64,000 bases of DNA, taken from the NCBI RefSeq assembly GCF_003569005.1, contig NZ_BCUR01000004.1:1390003-1454002 (forward strand), read 5' to 3'. This DNA comes from Vibrio superstes. Lineage in GTDB: Bacteria > Pseudomonadota > Gammaproteobacteria > Enterobacterales > Vibrionaceae. Below the pieces are notes generated by a model. That model worked only from the letters and a program-made list of their open reading frames with translations. It was not told the DNA's origin and made no database searches. Below are positions 26,032-35,899 of the stretch, in pieces. The stretch's first letter is position 1. Each line of letters opens with the position of its first letter. The position numbers were made by a program, and so were the translations under genes.

Positions 26032-26259
26032 GTTACAGGCCTTTATATCAGTGCTTTATACAGAACAATGTAATCGTGAATGCCATCTCATTGAGAGCAT
26101 GTTTTGTCCTGTTTGGATAAGAAGAATGCGCTTCTTAAACAAGCTCGTCAACGCGACATCCATTTATAACAGGTAAGCTAATTTTCCAAATTTGAAAATG
26201 CTCTATGCTTGGTTGGGTTAACTCTCTTGGGGATGAAGATTCATACTCTATCCTGAGGG

Positions 26260-26580
26260 CTATCTTTCAAACTCTAGTGATTGTATGGCTTCTTCAACGG
26301 ACAGAAACTGTATCTTCGTCAGGCACATTTCTGCTTTGGAAAACTCATGCTCTTGAATCAATTGAGTTACGGATTGCAGTGATAGCGATGCCTTATTGGG
26401 TTCGAATAGATATGTGTCCCCTTTTTGCTTGATGGCGTAGCTTTGGCCTTTGCTATCAATCAGACAGTCGGAATCACCCCAAATGAGTCCTTCTAATTCT
26501 TGCTCTAACGTTAATTTTGAGTCGATAAATAGTAGTTCAGAGTCACCGTCTAACTTTAAAATACATGGCCATTGAATCAT
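26260..26580 (-). CDS. DUF4144 family protein
   Basis: A protein of about 106 residues of the DUF4144 type known in vibrios. MIQWPCILKLDGDSELLFID is the expected N-terminus, so I chose ATG 26580 over 26598. The central SDCLIDSKGQSYAI and the C-terminal KIQFLSVEEAIQSLEFE fit the family as I recall it. The function is unknown and no catalytic motif is visible. It stands alone, divergent from the HAD phosphatase downstream. Confidence 0.72.
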   Translation of the reverse strand: MIQWPCILKLDGDSELLFIDSKLTLEQELEGLIWGDSDCLIDSKGQSYAIKQKGDTYLFEPNKASLSLQSVTQLIQEHEFSKAEMCLTKIQFLSVEEAIQSLEFER

Positions 26581-26754
26581 CGTCTTCCTCAAGAACAAAA
26601 CCTACAATCCTGTTTTTCTACCGTAACATTAACCATCTAGGTGTTCTACTTATCCCAGTATGTGAACTCATTATCAAGGGGATGGGCAGTTTGATGATTT
26701 GCTATATGAGATAATTTTAGTAGTATCTCGTTTCCTGATCTTTGAGATAGAACT

Positions 26755-27411
26755 ATGACCTTTAAAGCCGCAATTTTTGACATGGATGGACTGCTTCTTG
26801 ATACTGAGCGCGTGTGTATGAATGCGTTTGAAAAAGCATGCCATACATTGGGTCTTGAATTTTTGAAGCCGGAGTACCTTGCTATCATTGGCCAAAATGC
26901 CCAGGGCGTAGAGCGTACTATCCGTGCCGGCTATCCTGATGATTTGGATTATCCAGCACTGCGTAAAGTGTGGATGGAGTATTACCACGATGTCACGCAT
27001 CATCAGGCGATTCCCATTAAAGAGGGAGTGCTAGAGCTTCTTGATTGGCTAAAGGACAATAATATACCGATAGCGGTCGCTACATCCACAGAGCTAAGCT
27101 TGGCGAAAACAAAGCTTAAACTGGCGGGACTAGAGAGTTACTTCGATGTTCTGGCTTGTGGGTGTGAGGTGACTCATGGTAAGCCTGATCCTGAGATCTA
27201 TTTATTGGCGGCAAGTAGATTGAATATAGATCCACAGCAATGTTTAGGTTTTGAGGATTCAAACAATGGTGTGCGCTCTGGTATTGACGCAAACTTGCAA
27301 ATGTATCAAGTTCCAGACCTAGTTTCCCCAACCGATGAGATAGTCGCACTAGGACATCAAATTCTTCCTTCTATGCGTGATGTACTGCAACATCTAAAAC
27401 AAGCGGGTTAA
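26755..27411 (+). CDS. HAD-superfamily phosphatase, beta-phosphoglucomutase-like
   Basis: A 218-residue HAD subfamily IA hydrolase. Motif I is FDMDGLLLDTE (nucleophile Asp9, acid/base Asp11), motif II is VATST, Lys falls in HGKPDPEIY, and the acidic motif IV is FEDSNNG. The helical cap lies between about residues 18 and 85. Such enzymes hydrolyse small sugar phosphates or interconvert hexose phosphates in the cytoplasm; substrate is not predictable here. It is followed by a long terminator hairpin at 27451-27488. Confidence 0.92.
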   Translation: MTFKAAIFDMDGLLLDTERVCMNAFEKACHTLGLEFLKPEYLAIIGQNAQGVERTIRAGYPDDLDYPALRKVWMEYYHDVTHHQAIPIKEGVLELLDWLKDNNIPIAVATSTELSLAKTKLKLAGLESYFDVLACGCEVTHGKPDPEIYLLAASRLNIDPQQCLGFEDSNNGVRSGIDANLQMYQVPDLVSPTDEIVALGHQILPSMRDVLQHLKQAG

Positions 27412-27450
27412 GCTTCCAGTTGACGGTAATCTAGGCCGTCCCAAATAACA

Positions 27451-27488
27451 AAATGCATTGCGAAGGTAAGACCTTCTGCAATGCATTT
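27451..27488. terminator. Long hairpin terminator between convergent genes
   Basis: AAATGCATTGC then GAAGGT pairs with ACCTTC then GCAATGCATTT, with one bulged base and a short AAG loop. It can serve both the phosphatase and the convergent GH4 gene. Confidence 0.85.
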
Positions 27489-27522
27489 ATCCGCTCTTAT
27501 TTATCGAAATGCTATCTAGAAT

Positions 27523-28836
27523 TTAGCGAAACTGAGGCATGTAGTCCAAGTTTGCTTGGATAGTTTCCTCTAGCGCTTTCTCCAAGATTGACCCTGTAGT
27601 CACCAGTGGATTCAATATCAAGGCTCTATGCGCCACGTTACGATTGCCGGTTACAGCAGCTTCAACTGTTAAAGATTCAAACTCTTTTAACACCTGAATG
27701 AGGCGCAAGGTATCGCTAGGAAAGGGCGCCACGCTGAGAGGTACAGGGCCTGACTTTGTGATCATACTGCTTACTTCTACGGTGCAGTCATCAGGTAGTC
27801 CTTGGATAGTGCCATTATTGCGTGTATTAACATGCATAATAGAGCGCTTGTCGTTGTAAATAGAGCTCATCAACTCGCAGGCCGCTTCCGAATAATATTG
27901 ACCACCACGCTTTTCTAGCTCTTTTGGTTTTTCGCTTAGCTCAGGGTTTTGATAGATATCGAACAGACGTCTTTCCATGGCTTTCACCACTTCGCCACGA
28001 GTACCTTCACCGCTGGCTTCTTGTTGTTCTTGTTCCATGATGTCTTCGCTAGTGTAGTAGTAGCGTAAGTAAGCGCATGGAATCATGCCCATGTTGCGCA
28101 GTAATTCTGATGGCCACTCAAACTTAGGGATGTTTTGTGGAACCAAAGGATCGTTTCCAGATAGCATGGCATCTACCACATTTTGAAGCTTATCTTGACC
28201 GTTATGTAAAACTTGGCGAGCCCAGATAAAGTGGTTAAGCCCTGCAACTTGCAATACGAAGTCTTGCTCGTCCGCTCCTAATATTTCAGCAATGCCTTTT
28301 TGCATAATGACAGGTACATTGCACAAACCAACGGCTTTTACCTTGGTGTGCTTTAAAATAGCCTCAGTAACCATACCCGATGGGTTCGTAAAGTTGAGCA
28401 GCCATGCATCAGGGCACAACTCTTCCATTTCACGGCATATTTCCAAGGCTATAGGGATAGTGCGACACGCATTGGCAAACCCTCCTAGTCCATTGGTTTC
28501 TTGACCAATCATTCCATATTTAAGCGCAATACGTTCATCACGAATACGACCCTCTAAGCAGCCAGCACGGAATTGAGAACAAACAAAATCAGCATCTTTA
28601 AGTGCAGGCTTACGATCTAGGCTGACATGGACACTGATGTGCGACATGCCGTTCTTCGCCAACATACGACGAGTGAGCTCGCCAATAATCCTTACTTTCT
28701 CTGCACCATCTTTAATATCAACCAACCATAACTCACCAATGGGTAGTTCGTGATTACGCTTGATCAGACCTTCAATAAGCTCTGGTGTGTAACTAGAGCC
28801 TGCGCCAATAATAGTAATTTTTAGGTTCTGGTTCAT
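27523..28836 (-). CDS. 6-phospho-beta-glucosidase, glycoside hydrolase family 4
   Basis: A 437-residue GH4 enzyme cleaving phosphorylated disaccharides by an NAD- and metal-dependent redox mechanism. The NAD loop is ITIIGAGSSYTPELIEG near the N-terminus. NFTNPSGMV and GLCNVPV carry the conserved Asn and metal-binding Cys, and AGLNHFIW has the metal-binding His. The CN-x-P form suggests 6-phospho-beta-glucosidase. I chose ATG 28836 (MNQNLKITIIGAG); the open frame extends 15 codons further. No PTS transporter is adjacent, although the enzyme normally needs one to deliver phosphorylated substrate. The divergent LysR gene is its likely regulator. Confidence 0.92.
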   Translation of the reverse strand: MNQNLKITIIGAGSSYTPELIEGLIKRNHELPIGELWLVDIKDGAEKVRIIGELTRRMLAKNGMSHISVHVSLDRKPALKDADFVCSQFRAGCLEGRIRDERIALKYGMIGQETNGLGGFANACRTIPIALEICREMEELCPDAWLLNFTNPSGMVTEAILKHTKVKAVGLCNVPVIMQKGIAEILGADEQDFVLQVAGLNHFIWARQVLHNGQDKLQNVVDAMLSGNDPLVPQNIPKFEWPSELLRNMGMIPCAYLRYYYTSEDIMEQEQQEASGEGTRGEVVKAMERRLFDIYQNPELSEKPKELEKRGGQYYSEAACELMSSIYNDKRSIMHVNTRNNGTIQGLPDDCTVEVSSMITKSGPVPLSVAPFPSDTLRLIQVLKEFESLTVEAAVTGNRNVAHRALILNPLVTTGSILEKALEETIQANLDYMPQFR

Positions 28837-28956
28837 GATGATGATTCTCGCTATGGATAAGATGATGTAATTTAAAAGCATTAAGGTTGGCTTTACAAAC
28901 CAGAAATAAAAAGCTATGAATTAGCAAGTCTAATCCATGAGTGATGTCAAAGCGCT

Positions 28957-29883
28957 ATGAATAAAAATCAACAAATTCTGTCCAATATGTACACCTTCGC
29001 CATTGCAGGAAAATCCCTTAGCTTTACCAAAGCAGGCGAAGAGCTGTTTATAACGCAAGGTGCGGTAAGCCAGAGAATTAAGTCCCTCGAAGCGCAATTG
29101 GGCTTTAGTTTGTTTATAAGAATGACGCGCCGTTTGGAGCTTACGAAAGAGGGAGAGCGATTACTTCAAGCATTGAATCAATCATTCGAGGTAATCTTTT
29201 CTGAGTTAGACGATATTAAGTTTAATGAGTTACGTGGTGAGCTATACATAGGTGTGGCGCCCACTTTTGGACAAAAATGGTTATTGCCAAGGCTTAAGAG
29301 TTTCCAAAACAAGTATCCAAATTTGAATGTTAAACTGAGGGTAAAAGCCAGTAGATTGGACTTCCAGCATGAGCCTGTCGATATCGCGATTTATTACAGC
29401 CAAGAAGAGCATCAAGGCTTTCATCGTCAAAAACTTTACGATGAAGAGCTTGTTCCAGTGTGTAGCCAAGAATACTTCAATGCACACTTTGGTAGCGAGG
29501 TACCAAGCGTAGAGCAATTTTCAAAAGCTACGATCCTGCACTGCACTGAGTCTTTAGAAGGTGGCGAGTCAGGAAAAGAATGGTCAATATGGCTTGAGAA
29601 ACAATCAAAACAAGAGCTTAAATCATTTGATGCAATGCAGCGCACCTATCACTTTAATCACTCGGATATGGCGATGATCGCTGCTAAAAACAGCATGGGA
29701 ATAGCAATAGCTAGGGCGTCACTAATACAAGAGTACTTAGACAGGGGGGAGTTAATTACGCCATTTGAGCGAGTTAATGCAGGGCGCGCATACGATTTGA
29801 TCTGTTTAAAGGGGCAACAGGATAGAGCAAGGATTTCAGCATTCATTGCGTGGTTAACGAACCAAGTAGCACAAGAACAATGA
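28957..29883 (+). CDS. LysR-family transcriptional regulator
   Basis: A 308-residue LysR regulator. The N-terminal winged helix spans about residues 8-66 (SFTKAGEELFITQGAVSQRIKSLEAQLGFSLF), followed by the periplasmic-binding-protein-like effector domain (ELYIGVAPTFGQKWLLPRL). The GcvA-like linker TRRLELTKEGERLL is seen. It is divergently transcribed from the GH4 gene across a 120-base gap, the usual layout of a LysR and its target. The inducer is unknown. Confidence 0.92.
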   Translation: MNKNQQILSNMYTFAIAGKSLSFTKAGEELFITQGAVSQRIKSLEAQLGFSLFIRMTRRLELTKEGERLLQALNQSFEVIFSELDDIKFNELRGELYIGVAPTFGQKWLLPRLKSFQNKYPNLNVKLRVKASRLDFQHEPVDIAIYYSQEEHQGFHRQKLYDEELVPVCSQEYFNAHFGSEVPSVEQFSKATILHCTESLEGGESGKEWSIWLEKQSKQELKSFDAMQRTYHFNHSDMAMIAAKNSMGIAIARASLIQEYLDRGELITPFERVNAGRAYDLICLKGQQDRARISAFIAWLTNQVAQEQ

Positions 29884-29944
29884 GAGTTTCAGAAAAATAG
29901 CAAGGGAAGGGAAGTTTTGCTGACAGCTTTAAGCTAGATGTTAA

Positions 29945-29971
29945 AAAGGGCCTAATAGCTTTAGGCCCTTT
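29945..29971. terminator. Bidirectional terminator
   Basis: AAAGGGCCTAA / TTAGGCCCTTT stem with a five-base loop, between convergent genes. Confidence 0.85.
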
Positions 29972-29997
29972 GTCAATTTCCGACAGTAACCGCAGTG

Positions 29998-30705
29998 TTA
30001 CTTGTTAAAGTTTGTTTTCGCTGCGTTGAACTTGTCTACGTAAGCCATCATGTCTTCTTCAACCCAAGGGATAAGACCGCTAGCAATCATACGTTTGCTA
30101 CCTGTACCTATAACCTGACCGTCTCCCTTAAACTCGAAGTTCAGGGTTACTACACCGCGCTTACCATTAACATCAAAGGTGGCGCTAGACAGTTCTACTG
30201 TCGGCTCTTTGATATCAAAGCGATTAAATTCAAGCTTCATGCTTTCATAAATGATAAGAGGGCGTTTAGTGTTAAACATCATTTGCTCTTCTTTCATAAG
30301 AGGAACCATGATGTGCGGGAAGTTCATGCCTGAGAATTGTACATAGCCACGAATTACATTCTCAATTAGCTCAGCATCGGTGCAGATGTCACCGCGACGC
30401 TCCATGCTCAGATATTCTTTTCCTTTTTCATCTACCACCGCACTGTTTTCATCACATGCGTGGTTTAACTGCAATTCAACGCTATCACCCACCATTCCAG
30501 AGAAGGTGAATTTCATGTTCTGGCTTAGTCCTTCGTTCTGCAGCAATACCGCGAATAACAGGTCGCCGGGTACGCAGAAACGCTTGTTGTCTTCATCATG
30601 TATAGGGTTGAAGTCACCCGCAATGCCTTTAGCAAAATCGCTAGCTTGCTTGCGAGTAAAATGAATTGATGAATTATCACTTACGAAGTAGGGGGATAGA
30701 AACAT
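29998..30705 (-). CDS. DUF3581 family protein
   Basis: A 235-residue protein of the DUF3581 family found in Vibrio and relatives. The N-terminal IHFTRKQASDFAKGIAGDFN and PIHDEDNKRFCVPGDLLFA are reminiscent of hot-dog-fold (MaoC-like) proteins, whose catalytic Asp and His fall in a GDxNPIH motif; that motif is present here. It may bind an acyl thioester, but activity has not been shown to my knowledge. It stands alone between convergent LysR and a long intergenic region. Confidence 0.82.
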   Translation of the reverse strand: MFLSPYFVSDNSSIHFTRKQASDFAKGIAGDFNPIHDEDNKRFCVPGDLLFAVLLQNEGLSQNMKFTFSGMVGDSVELQLNHACDENSAVVDEKGKEYLSMERRGDICTDAELIENVIRGYVQFSGMNFPHIMVPLMKEEQMMFNTKRPLIIYESMKLEFNRFDIKEPTVELSSATFDVNGKRGVVTLNFEFKGDGQVIGTGSKRMIASGLIPWVEEDMMAYVDKFNAAKTNFNK

Positions 30706-31138
30706 AGTTGCGGCTTAAAGTCTTTGTAATTAGGGCAGATTTTAACGGAGTATATCAAAGGATCAAAACTTAATGGTCTATCCAGTGTGTAATTAAAGTT
30801 ATATCAGTGTAACCAAGAGTGTTAAATAAAGGGAGTGTATCGATTGTTTGTTGATGCTCTCGCCTTGTAAACCTAGTAGTAGCAAGAGATTCGTTGTCGA
30901 ATCAAAGTTATATCTAGAGAGGTACTGTCTGTGTGATTTAATCTCACATTTTTTAGCTGAATGCATGCTCTGCAAATCCTATTGATGAGATTCAGATCTA
31001 CAGGTTATTATATTCAAAATCTATAAACTTATTCATTATTTCTAAGTATTATCAATGCCAATCGACATTGGTAAGCTTCTCCGCACAATGAAACAGATCA
31101 TTTAGCACGCAAAATGTGCCTTAGGTGGAGAAACGATA
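30706..31138. other. Intergenic region upstream of radical-SAM gene
   Basis: About 430 AT-rich bases. It contains TGTGA-N7-TCACA (30932-30948), close to but one base too wide for a CRP site. It also has the short inverted repeats CCAAT-CGAC-ATTGG (31057-31070) and GCAC/GTGC near 31110. GGTGGAGA precedes the downstream ATG. No gene is visible. Confidence 0.4.
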
Positions 31139-32011
31139 ATGCAATACGAAGGTAAGGTTTATAGACCTTGGACAGAAGCGAAAAGCATCCTCATCCAGAC
31201 AACGCTGGGTTGCAGTATCAACACCTGCACGTTTTGTAGCATGTTCGATGATAAACGCTTTAAGGTTCGTGATATTGAGGATGTGTTTAAAGATATTGAA
31301 CAGGCACGAGTGACTTATCCCCTGGTCGATTCGATCTTTTTGATTGACGGTAATGTGATGGCGGCTCGTACTGATTATCTGGTGAAAATACTCGACAAGC
31401 TTCGCAGTACCTTTCCTGAAGCGAACAAGGTCTCTATGTATAGTGGCTTGAACGATTTTAGGCGAAAAACAGTGTCAGAGCTCAAAGAAATCAAAGATGC
31501 TGGCTTGGACATGTGTTACTCGGGATTGGAGTCAGGTGATCCCGTGGTTTTGGAGAGAATCAAGAAGCGAATGACAGCGGAGCATGCCATTGAGGGTATG
31601 GCCATGGCTAAAGAAGCGGGGATCCAAACCCTGTTGTCGTTTATCTTTGGTTTAGGCGGTCGCGAGCGTTCAACAGAGCATATAGTTGCCACAACAGAGA
31701 TCTTGAACATTACTCAGCCAGAAGAAATTGCACCGATGGCTTTGGCTGTGCAACCTGGGACAGTAATGGAGCAAGAGGTTCAGCGTGGCGAATTCATCAT
31801 GCCGACCCAGATGCAGGTTTTGGAAGAAGAAAAGTACCTGATGGAAAACCTGAATATCGATACCTTCTATTGGGGAGACCATGGGAATAATTTAGTGCCA
31901 CAAAAAGGGTACTTTCTTGATTCTAAGGCGCTATTTTTGGCCAATCTCAATCGAGTGATTAAGGCTAATCCGATGGCCTGTGATAATGTGATTCAAACCT
32001 TTTCTTGGTAA
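31139..32011 (+). CDS. Radical SAM protein with CX4CX2C cluster motif
   Basis: A 290-residue radical SAM protein. The iron-sulfur motif is TLGCSINTCTFCSMF: C25, C30 and C33, spaced CX4CX2C rather than CX3CX2C. A subgroup with GCSxNxCTFC is known among uncharacterised radical SAM proteins, so the cluster is probably functional. Further signatures are YSGLESG and LLSFIFGLGGRE, typical SAM-binding strands. The reaction is unknown. A strong Shine-Dalgarno and a downstream terminator (32019-32043) mark it as a single-gene unit. Confidence 0.85.
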   Translation: MQYEGKVYRPWTEAKSILIQTTLGCSINTCTFCSMFDDKRFKVRDIEDVFKDIEQARVTYPLVDSIFLIDGNVMAARTDYLVKILDKLRSTFPEANKVSMYSGLNDFRRKTVSELKEIKDAGLDMCYSGLESGDPVVLERIKKRMTAEHAIEGMAMAKEAGIQTLLSFIFGLGGRERSTEHIVATTEILNITQPEEIAPMALAVQPGTVMEQEVQRGEFIMPTQMQVLEEEKYLMENLNIDTFYWGDHGNNLVPQKGYFLDSKALFLANLNRVIKANPMACDNVIQTFSW

Positions 32012-32018
32012 CAATCTT

Positions 32019-32043
32019 AATGGCCTCTATTAAAGAGGCCATT
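32019..32043. terminator. Bidirectional terminator
   Basis: AATGGCCTCT / AGAGGCCATT with a five-base loop, between convergent genes. Confidence 0.82.
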
Positions 32044-32046
32044 TTC

Positions 32047-32952
32047 TTATTTGTTGATCGCTTGGTCCCAGTATGGGACATCACCAAAGTAGTCCTTAAA
32101 GAAATCAATAAATGCTCTGACCTTTGGTGCCAGCATTCGAGAGCTAGGATAGACGGCCCAGATTGCAGACTCTGAGACAATCGGAAAGTCTGTGAGTATT
32201 GGAACTAACGCACCACTTTCTAAAAGCTCATGGCAACACCAAGTAGAGCTGACGGCAATCCCTAGACCGTGCATACATACATCCCTTACGGCTTCACCAT
32301 TATCGGCCCTAAAATCCCCTTTGGGCTTGACAGTTTTTTGCCCTTTTGGGGTTTCGAACGTCCAACTATTAAAGCTGGTTAGGTTGATGAAGTTATGTTC
32401 AAGAATCTCCTCGGGATGAGAGGGTACTCCGTGCTTGGCGATGTATTTTGGAGAGGCACAAACGATGCGAGTGTCTGCGGCAAGTTTTCGAGCGACTAGG
32501 CTTGAGTCTTTGAGTTCAGCATTTCGTATCGCAATATCAAATCCCCCCTCGACCAGATCTATGATTGAATCGGAAAAGCGATAATCGACCTTTAGACCTG
32601 GGTGGGCTTCCATAAACGCTTCCATCGCAGGGATAAGATGCATTCTGCCAAATGAAGCCGGAGCCGAAACCCTAAGTACGCCGGTAGGGGTTTTGTTTCC
32701 TGCACCGACTGATGCTTCGGCAGCCTCTACTGCGTTAATAACTTCTTCGGCATGGGGTAAGAAGGCTATGCCCTCTTGGGTTAATGACACCTTTCGGGTG
32801 GTTCGATGAACCAATCTTGTGCCCAATGCTTTTTCTAGCTTCGCAATATGAGAACTGGCTACGGCAGGGGTGAGAGACATCTCTTGTCCAGCTTGGCTAA
32901 TATTGTGGGTTGATGCTAGACGTACAAATAATTTCACGTGCTCTATATTCAT
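32047..32952 (-). CDS. LysR-family transcriptional regulator
   Basis: A 301-residue LysR regulator. The DNA-binding domain covers residues 1-60 (HNISQAGQEMSLTPAVASSH, RTTRKVSLTQEG). The ligand domain begins near residue 90 with GVLRVSAPASFGRMHLIPAM, of the CrgA/PA0877-like subgroup that often controls divergent oxidoreductase or quinone-related genes. The next divergent gene is a DUF1330 protein, a possible target. Confidence 0.92.
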   Translation of the reverse strand: MNIEHVKLFVRLASTHNISQAGQEMSLTPAVASSHIAKLEKALGTRLVHRTTRKVSLTQEGIAFLPHAEEVINAVEAAEASVGAGNKTPTGVLRVSAPASFGRMHLIPAMEAFMEAHPGLKVDYRFSDSIIDLVEGGFDIAIRNAELKDSSLVARKLAADTRIVCASPKYIAKHGVPSHPEEILEHNFINLTSFNSWTFETPKGQKTVKPKGDFRADNGEAVRDVCMHGLGIAVSSTWCCHELLESGALVPILTDFPIVSESAIWAVYPSSRMLAPKVRAFIDFFKDYFGDVPYWDQAINK

Positions 32953-33267
32953 TAATTTTCAACACTATTAAACGTATTGACTAGAATACTAGTTGATTTT
33001 CAATGTATTGGACATGAATAACCAAGTGATTAATCGGTATCTAGACCTGTTAATTTGATGGATAACAAGGGGCTCTTTCAACAAAATGTGGAAAGTAATT
33101 CAACGGTTTAGTGTGTTGTCGCTTGCGCGTGCTTAGACTAAATTAAACGTGTCGAGAGCAATGATGTCGCTTTCACTAAAGGGGCAGGGACCTGTGTTAG
33201 GTGACTGCTTCTTAATACTTATTCGTAATATTGCACGTCAATATAGAGAACTAAAAAGGAAACTATC
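32953..33267. other. Divergent intergenic region, LysR/DUF1330
   Basis: About 315 bases expected to carry the LysR binding site. ATACTAGTTGAT and nearby TTGACTAG-type sequence lie close to the LysR start. AAAGGAAACTATC gives a Shine-Dalgarno for the DUF1330 gene. I see no gene here. Confidence 0.4.
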
Positions 33268-33576
33268 ATGTCAAATAAATATTACTCAGTGCTAGAAGTT
33301 ACTCCAACCAATGATGACTGGGTGGCAGATTACATAGGCCCAGCTAACGCTTTGGTGACTAAGCATGGAGGTAAGTATTTGGCGCGAACAAATAATCATG
33401 AGCGCTTGGAAGGCAGTCGAGAGAACCCAGCACTGCGCATCGTGATAGAGTGGCCATCTCGTCAAGCAGCCTTAGATTTTATGAATGATCCTGGTTATGT
33501 CCCGCATTTAGAGGCTCGCACCGCAGGCTCGGTAAGCCATCATGCCCTAGTTGAAGCAAAAGACGACCTCGCATAG
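33268..33576 (+). CDS. DUF1330 family protein
   Basis: A 102-residue protein of the DUF1330 (dimeric alpha/beta-barrel) family. Visible features are HGGKYLARTNNHERLEG and RIVIEWPSRQAALDFMNDPGY, the usual core and its terminal strand. Members are small cytoplasmic proteins of unclear role. It is divergent from a LysR gene that may regulate it, and is followed by a GU-containing terminator hairpin. Confidence 0.85.
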   Translation: MSNKYYSVLEVTPTNDDWVADYIGPANALVTKHGGKYLARTNNHERLEGSRENPALRIVIEWPSRQAALDFMNDPGYVPHLEARTAGSVSHHALVEAKDDLA

Positions 33577-33593
33577 TTTTAATTGTTGCTAAG

Positions 33594-33629
33594 AAAAGGC
33601 GTTGGGTAGTGATACTCAGCGTCTTTTTT
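33594..33629 (+). terminator. Rho-independent terminator
   Basis: AAAAGGCGTTG pairs with CAGCGTCTTTT (two GU pairs) around a 12-base loop, followed by T-run. Confidence 0.7.
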
Positions 33630-33780
33630 GTTTTTTATCTCTTGGATTTGATGATTACGTTGTGCCTAGCAAAATATGTCAGGTGCAATATCGGGGTTGA
33701 TTACTGTGAAAACTTGGAGGCTCTGCCATTACCTTTTAATACAGTCAGCCCCTTCTGTGTGACATTGCTCAGAAAATCGG

Positions 33781-33808
33781 TTGAGATTTTGACTCTTTTC
33801 TTTAAAAT
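33781..33808 (+). promoter_or_regulatory. Probable sigma70 promoter of thrS operon
   Basis: TTGAGA (33781-33786) and TAAAAT (33803-33808) with 16-bp spacing, 160 bases upstream of thrS. The leader that follows holds inverted GTAC-containing segments (near 33830-33860) that could be part of translational autoregulation, as known for thrS in E. coli; this is not shown here. Confidence 0.5.
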
Positions 33809-33967
33809 GCTCGTTCGTGCAAAGTAGGGCGTACATTAGTATTTGTACCAAATCTTGTACTCGATGCGCAGAACGGTATGGCTTCTCGCGCCAAATTCAT
33901 TGCTTATCAAGCAAAAACAAAATTCATGTGTTGCTTCGTATGTAACACCACTGGAATAGGATATAAA

Positions 33968-35896
33968 ATGCCTGTAATTACTCTTCCTGACGGCAGTCAG
34001 CGTCAATTTGACAACCCTGTATCAACTCTAGATATCGCAGCTTCTATCGGCCCTGGCCTTGCAAAAGCAACCATCGCTGGTCGTGTTGATGGCGAGCGTG
34101 TTGATGCTTGTGATCTTATCGAACAAGATGCAAGCCTAGAAATCATTACCGCAAAAGATGAAGTTGATGGTCTTGAGATCGTGCGCCACTCATGTGCTCA
34201 CCTTCTTGGTCATGCTATCAAGCAACTTTACCCTGATGCGAAAATGGCTATCGGTCCAACGATCGATAACGGTTTCTACTACGACATCGATATGGAGCAT
34301 CACCTTACGCAAGAAGATTTAGACAAAATCGAAAAGCGTATGAAAGAGCTTGCTAAGACCAAGTATCAAGTTGTTAAGAAAAAAGTCAGCTGGCAGGAAG
34401 CTCGCGATGCATTTGAAGCACGCGGAGAAACCTACAAGATTGAAATCTTGGATGAGAACGTTTCTAAAGACGATCGTCCAGGTCTTTACCACCACGAAGA
34501 ATACATCGACATGTGTCGTGGTCCACACGTACCGCACATGGGCTTCTGCCAACACTTTACGCTACTTAATGTAGCGGGTGCATACTGGCGTGGTAATAGC
34601 GACAACAAGATGCTACAGCGTATCTACGGTACGGCATTCCACGACAAGAAAGCTCTTAAGGCGCACCTAACACGCCTTGAAGAAGCCGCTAAGCGTGACC
34701 ACCGTAAGATTGGTAAGCATCTAGACCTGTTCCACATGCAGCAAGAAGCACCAGGTATGGTGTTCTGGCACCACAATGGTTGGTCTATCTTCCGTAATCT
34801 AGAAGTATTTATTCGTGAAAAACTGACTGAATACGATTACCAAGAAGTAAAAGGTCCTCTAATGATGGATCGTGTTCTTTGGGAACGTTCTGGTCACTGG
34901 GACAAATACGCTGATGCGATGTTCACCACGAATTCAGAAAACCGTGAATACGCGATTAAGCCAATGAACTGCCCAGGTCACGTTCAGATCTTTAACCAAG
35001 GTCTAAAATCGTACCGCGATCTACCGCTACGTATGGCTGAGTTTGGCTCATGTCACCGTAACGAACCATCAGGTGCGCTACACGGCATCATGCGTGTTCG
35101 TGGCTTTACTCAGGATGATGCTCACATCTTCTGTACTGAAAGCCAGATCCAAGATGAAGTAATTAGCTGCATCAAGATGGTCTACGATACGTACCAAACA
35201 TTCGGCTTCGATAACATCGTAGTTAAGCTGTCTACACGTCCTGAAAAGCGCGTAGGTTCTGATGAAATCTGGGATGAATCAGAAAAAGCACTAGAGCAAG
35301 CGCTGCAATCTTTGGATATTTCTTATGAGATCCAAGAAGGTGAGGGTGCGTTCTACGGACCGAAAATTGAATTTACTTTGTATGATTGTCTGGATCGTGC
35401 GTGGCAATGTGGTACAGTGCAACTCGATTTCAACTTACCAGGCCGTTTAGGTGCAACTTACGTAGGTGAAAATAACGAACGTCTAGTTCCTGTTATGATT
35501 CACCGTGCGATTTTGGGTTCACTAGAGCGCTTCATCGGTATCTTAATCGAAGAATACGCTGGCTTCTTCCCAACATGGTTGGCGCCAGAACAAGCGGTAA
35601 TTTTGAATATTACTGACAAACAGTCAGAATATGTTCAAGAAATCGCACAAAAATTGCAAAAAAGTGGAATTAGAGCCAAAGCGGACTTGAGAAATGAGAA
35701 GATTGGCTTTAAAATCCGCGAACATACTTTAAAACGTGTACCGTACATGTTGGTTGTCGGCGACCAAGAAATGGAAGCTGGCGAGATTGCAGTGCGTACT
35801 CGTAAGGGTAAGGACCTAGGCAAGTTCAAAGTGGATGATTTTATCTCTTACATCCAAGCCGAGGTTTCAAGCCGTAAGCTCAATCTGGAGGAATAA
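33968..35896 (+). CDS. thrS: Threonyl-tRNA synthetase
   Basis: Class II aminoacyl-tRNA synthetase charging tRNA-Thr; 642 residues, the normal length. It has an N-terminal TGS-like domain ([14 protein letters not shown]), an editing domain with [10 protein letters not shown], catalytic motif 2 [15 protein letters not shown], and zinc ligand MNCPGH. An in-frame extension exists upstream to 33878, but ATG 33968 gives the family's MPVITLPDG start. It precedes infC with a three-base gap; thrS, infC, rpmI and rplT form the familiar operon. The synthetase usually represses its own translation in enterics. Confidence 0.97.
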   Translation: MPVITLPDGSQRQFDNPVSTLDIAASIGPGLAKATIAGRVDGERVDACDLIEQDASLEIITAKDEVDGLEIVRHSCAHLLGHAIKQLYPDAKMAIGPTIDNGFYYDIDMEHHLTQEDLDKIEKRMKELAKTKYQVVKKKVSWQEARDAFEARGETYKIEILDENVSKDDRPGLYHHEEYIDMCRGPHVPHMGFCQHFTLLNVAGAYWRGNSDNKMLQRIYGTAFHDKKALKAHLTRLEEAAKRDHRKIGKHLDLFHMQQEAPGMVFWHHNGWSIFRNLEVFIREKLTEYDYQEVKGPLMMDRVLWERSGHWDKYADAMFTTNSENREYAIKPMNCPGHVQIFNQGLKSYRDLPLRMAEFGSCHRNEPSGALHGIMRVRGFTQDDAHIFCTESQIQDEVISCIKMVYDTYQTFGFDNIVVKLSTRPEKRVGSDEIWDESEKALEQALQSLDISYEIQEGEGAFYGPKIEFTLYDCLDRAWQCGTVQLDFNLPGRLGATYVGENNERLVPVMIHRAILGSLERFIGILIEEYAGFFPTWLAPEQAVILNITDKQSEYVQEIAQKLQKSGIRAKADLRNEKIGFKIREHTLKRVPYMLVVGDQEMEAGEIAVRTRKGKDLGKFKVDDFISYIQAEVSSRKLNLEE

Positions 35897-35899
35897 GCT

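Noticed and set aside
26205..26432. Plus-strand open frame overlapping DUF4144
   Set aside because: Overlaps a family-matching minus-strand gene and has no domain-like features.
30932..30948. CRP-like site TGTGA-N7-TCACA
   Set aside because: Spacer is seven instead of six and no other CRP evidence is present; noted only.
33878..33967. In-frame upstream extension of thrS
   Set aside because: The family starts at MPVITLPDG; the extension is not homologous and lies in the leader.
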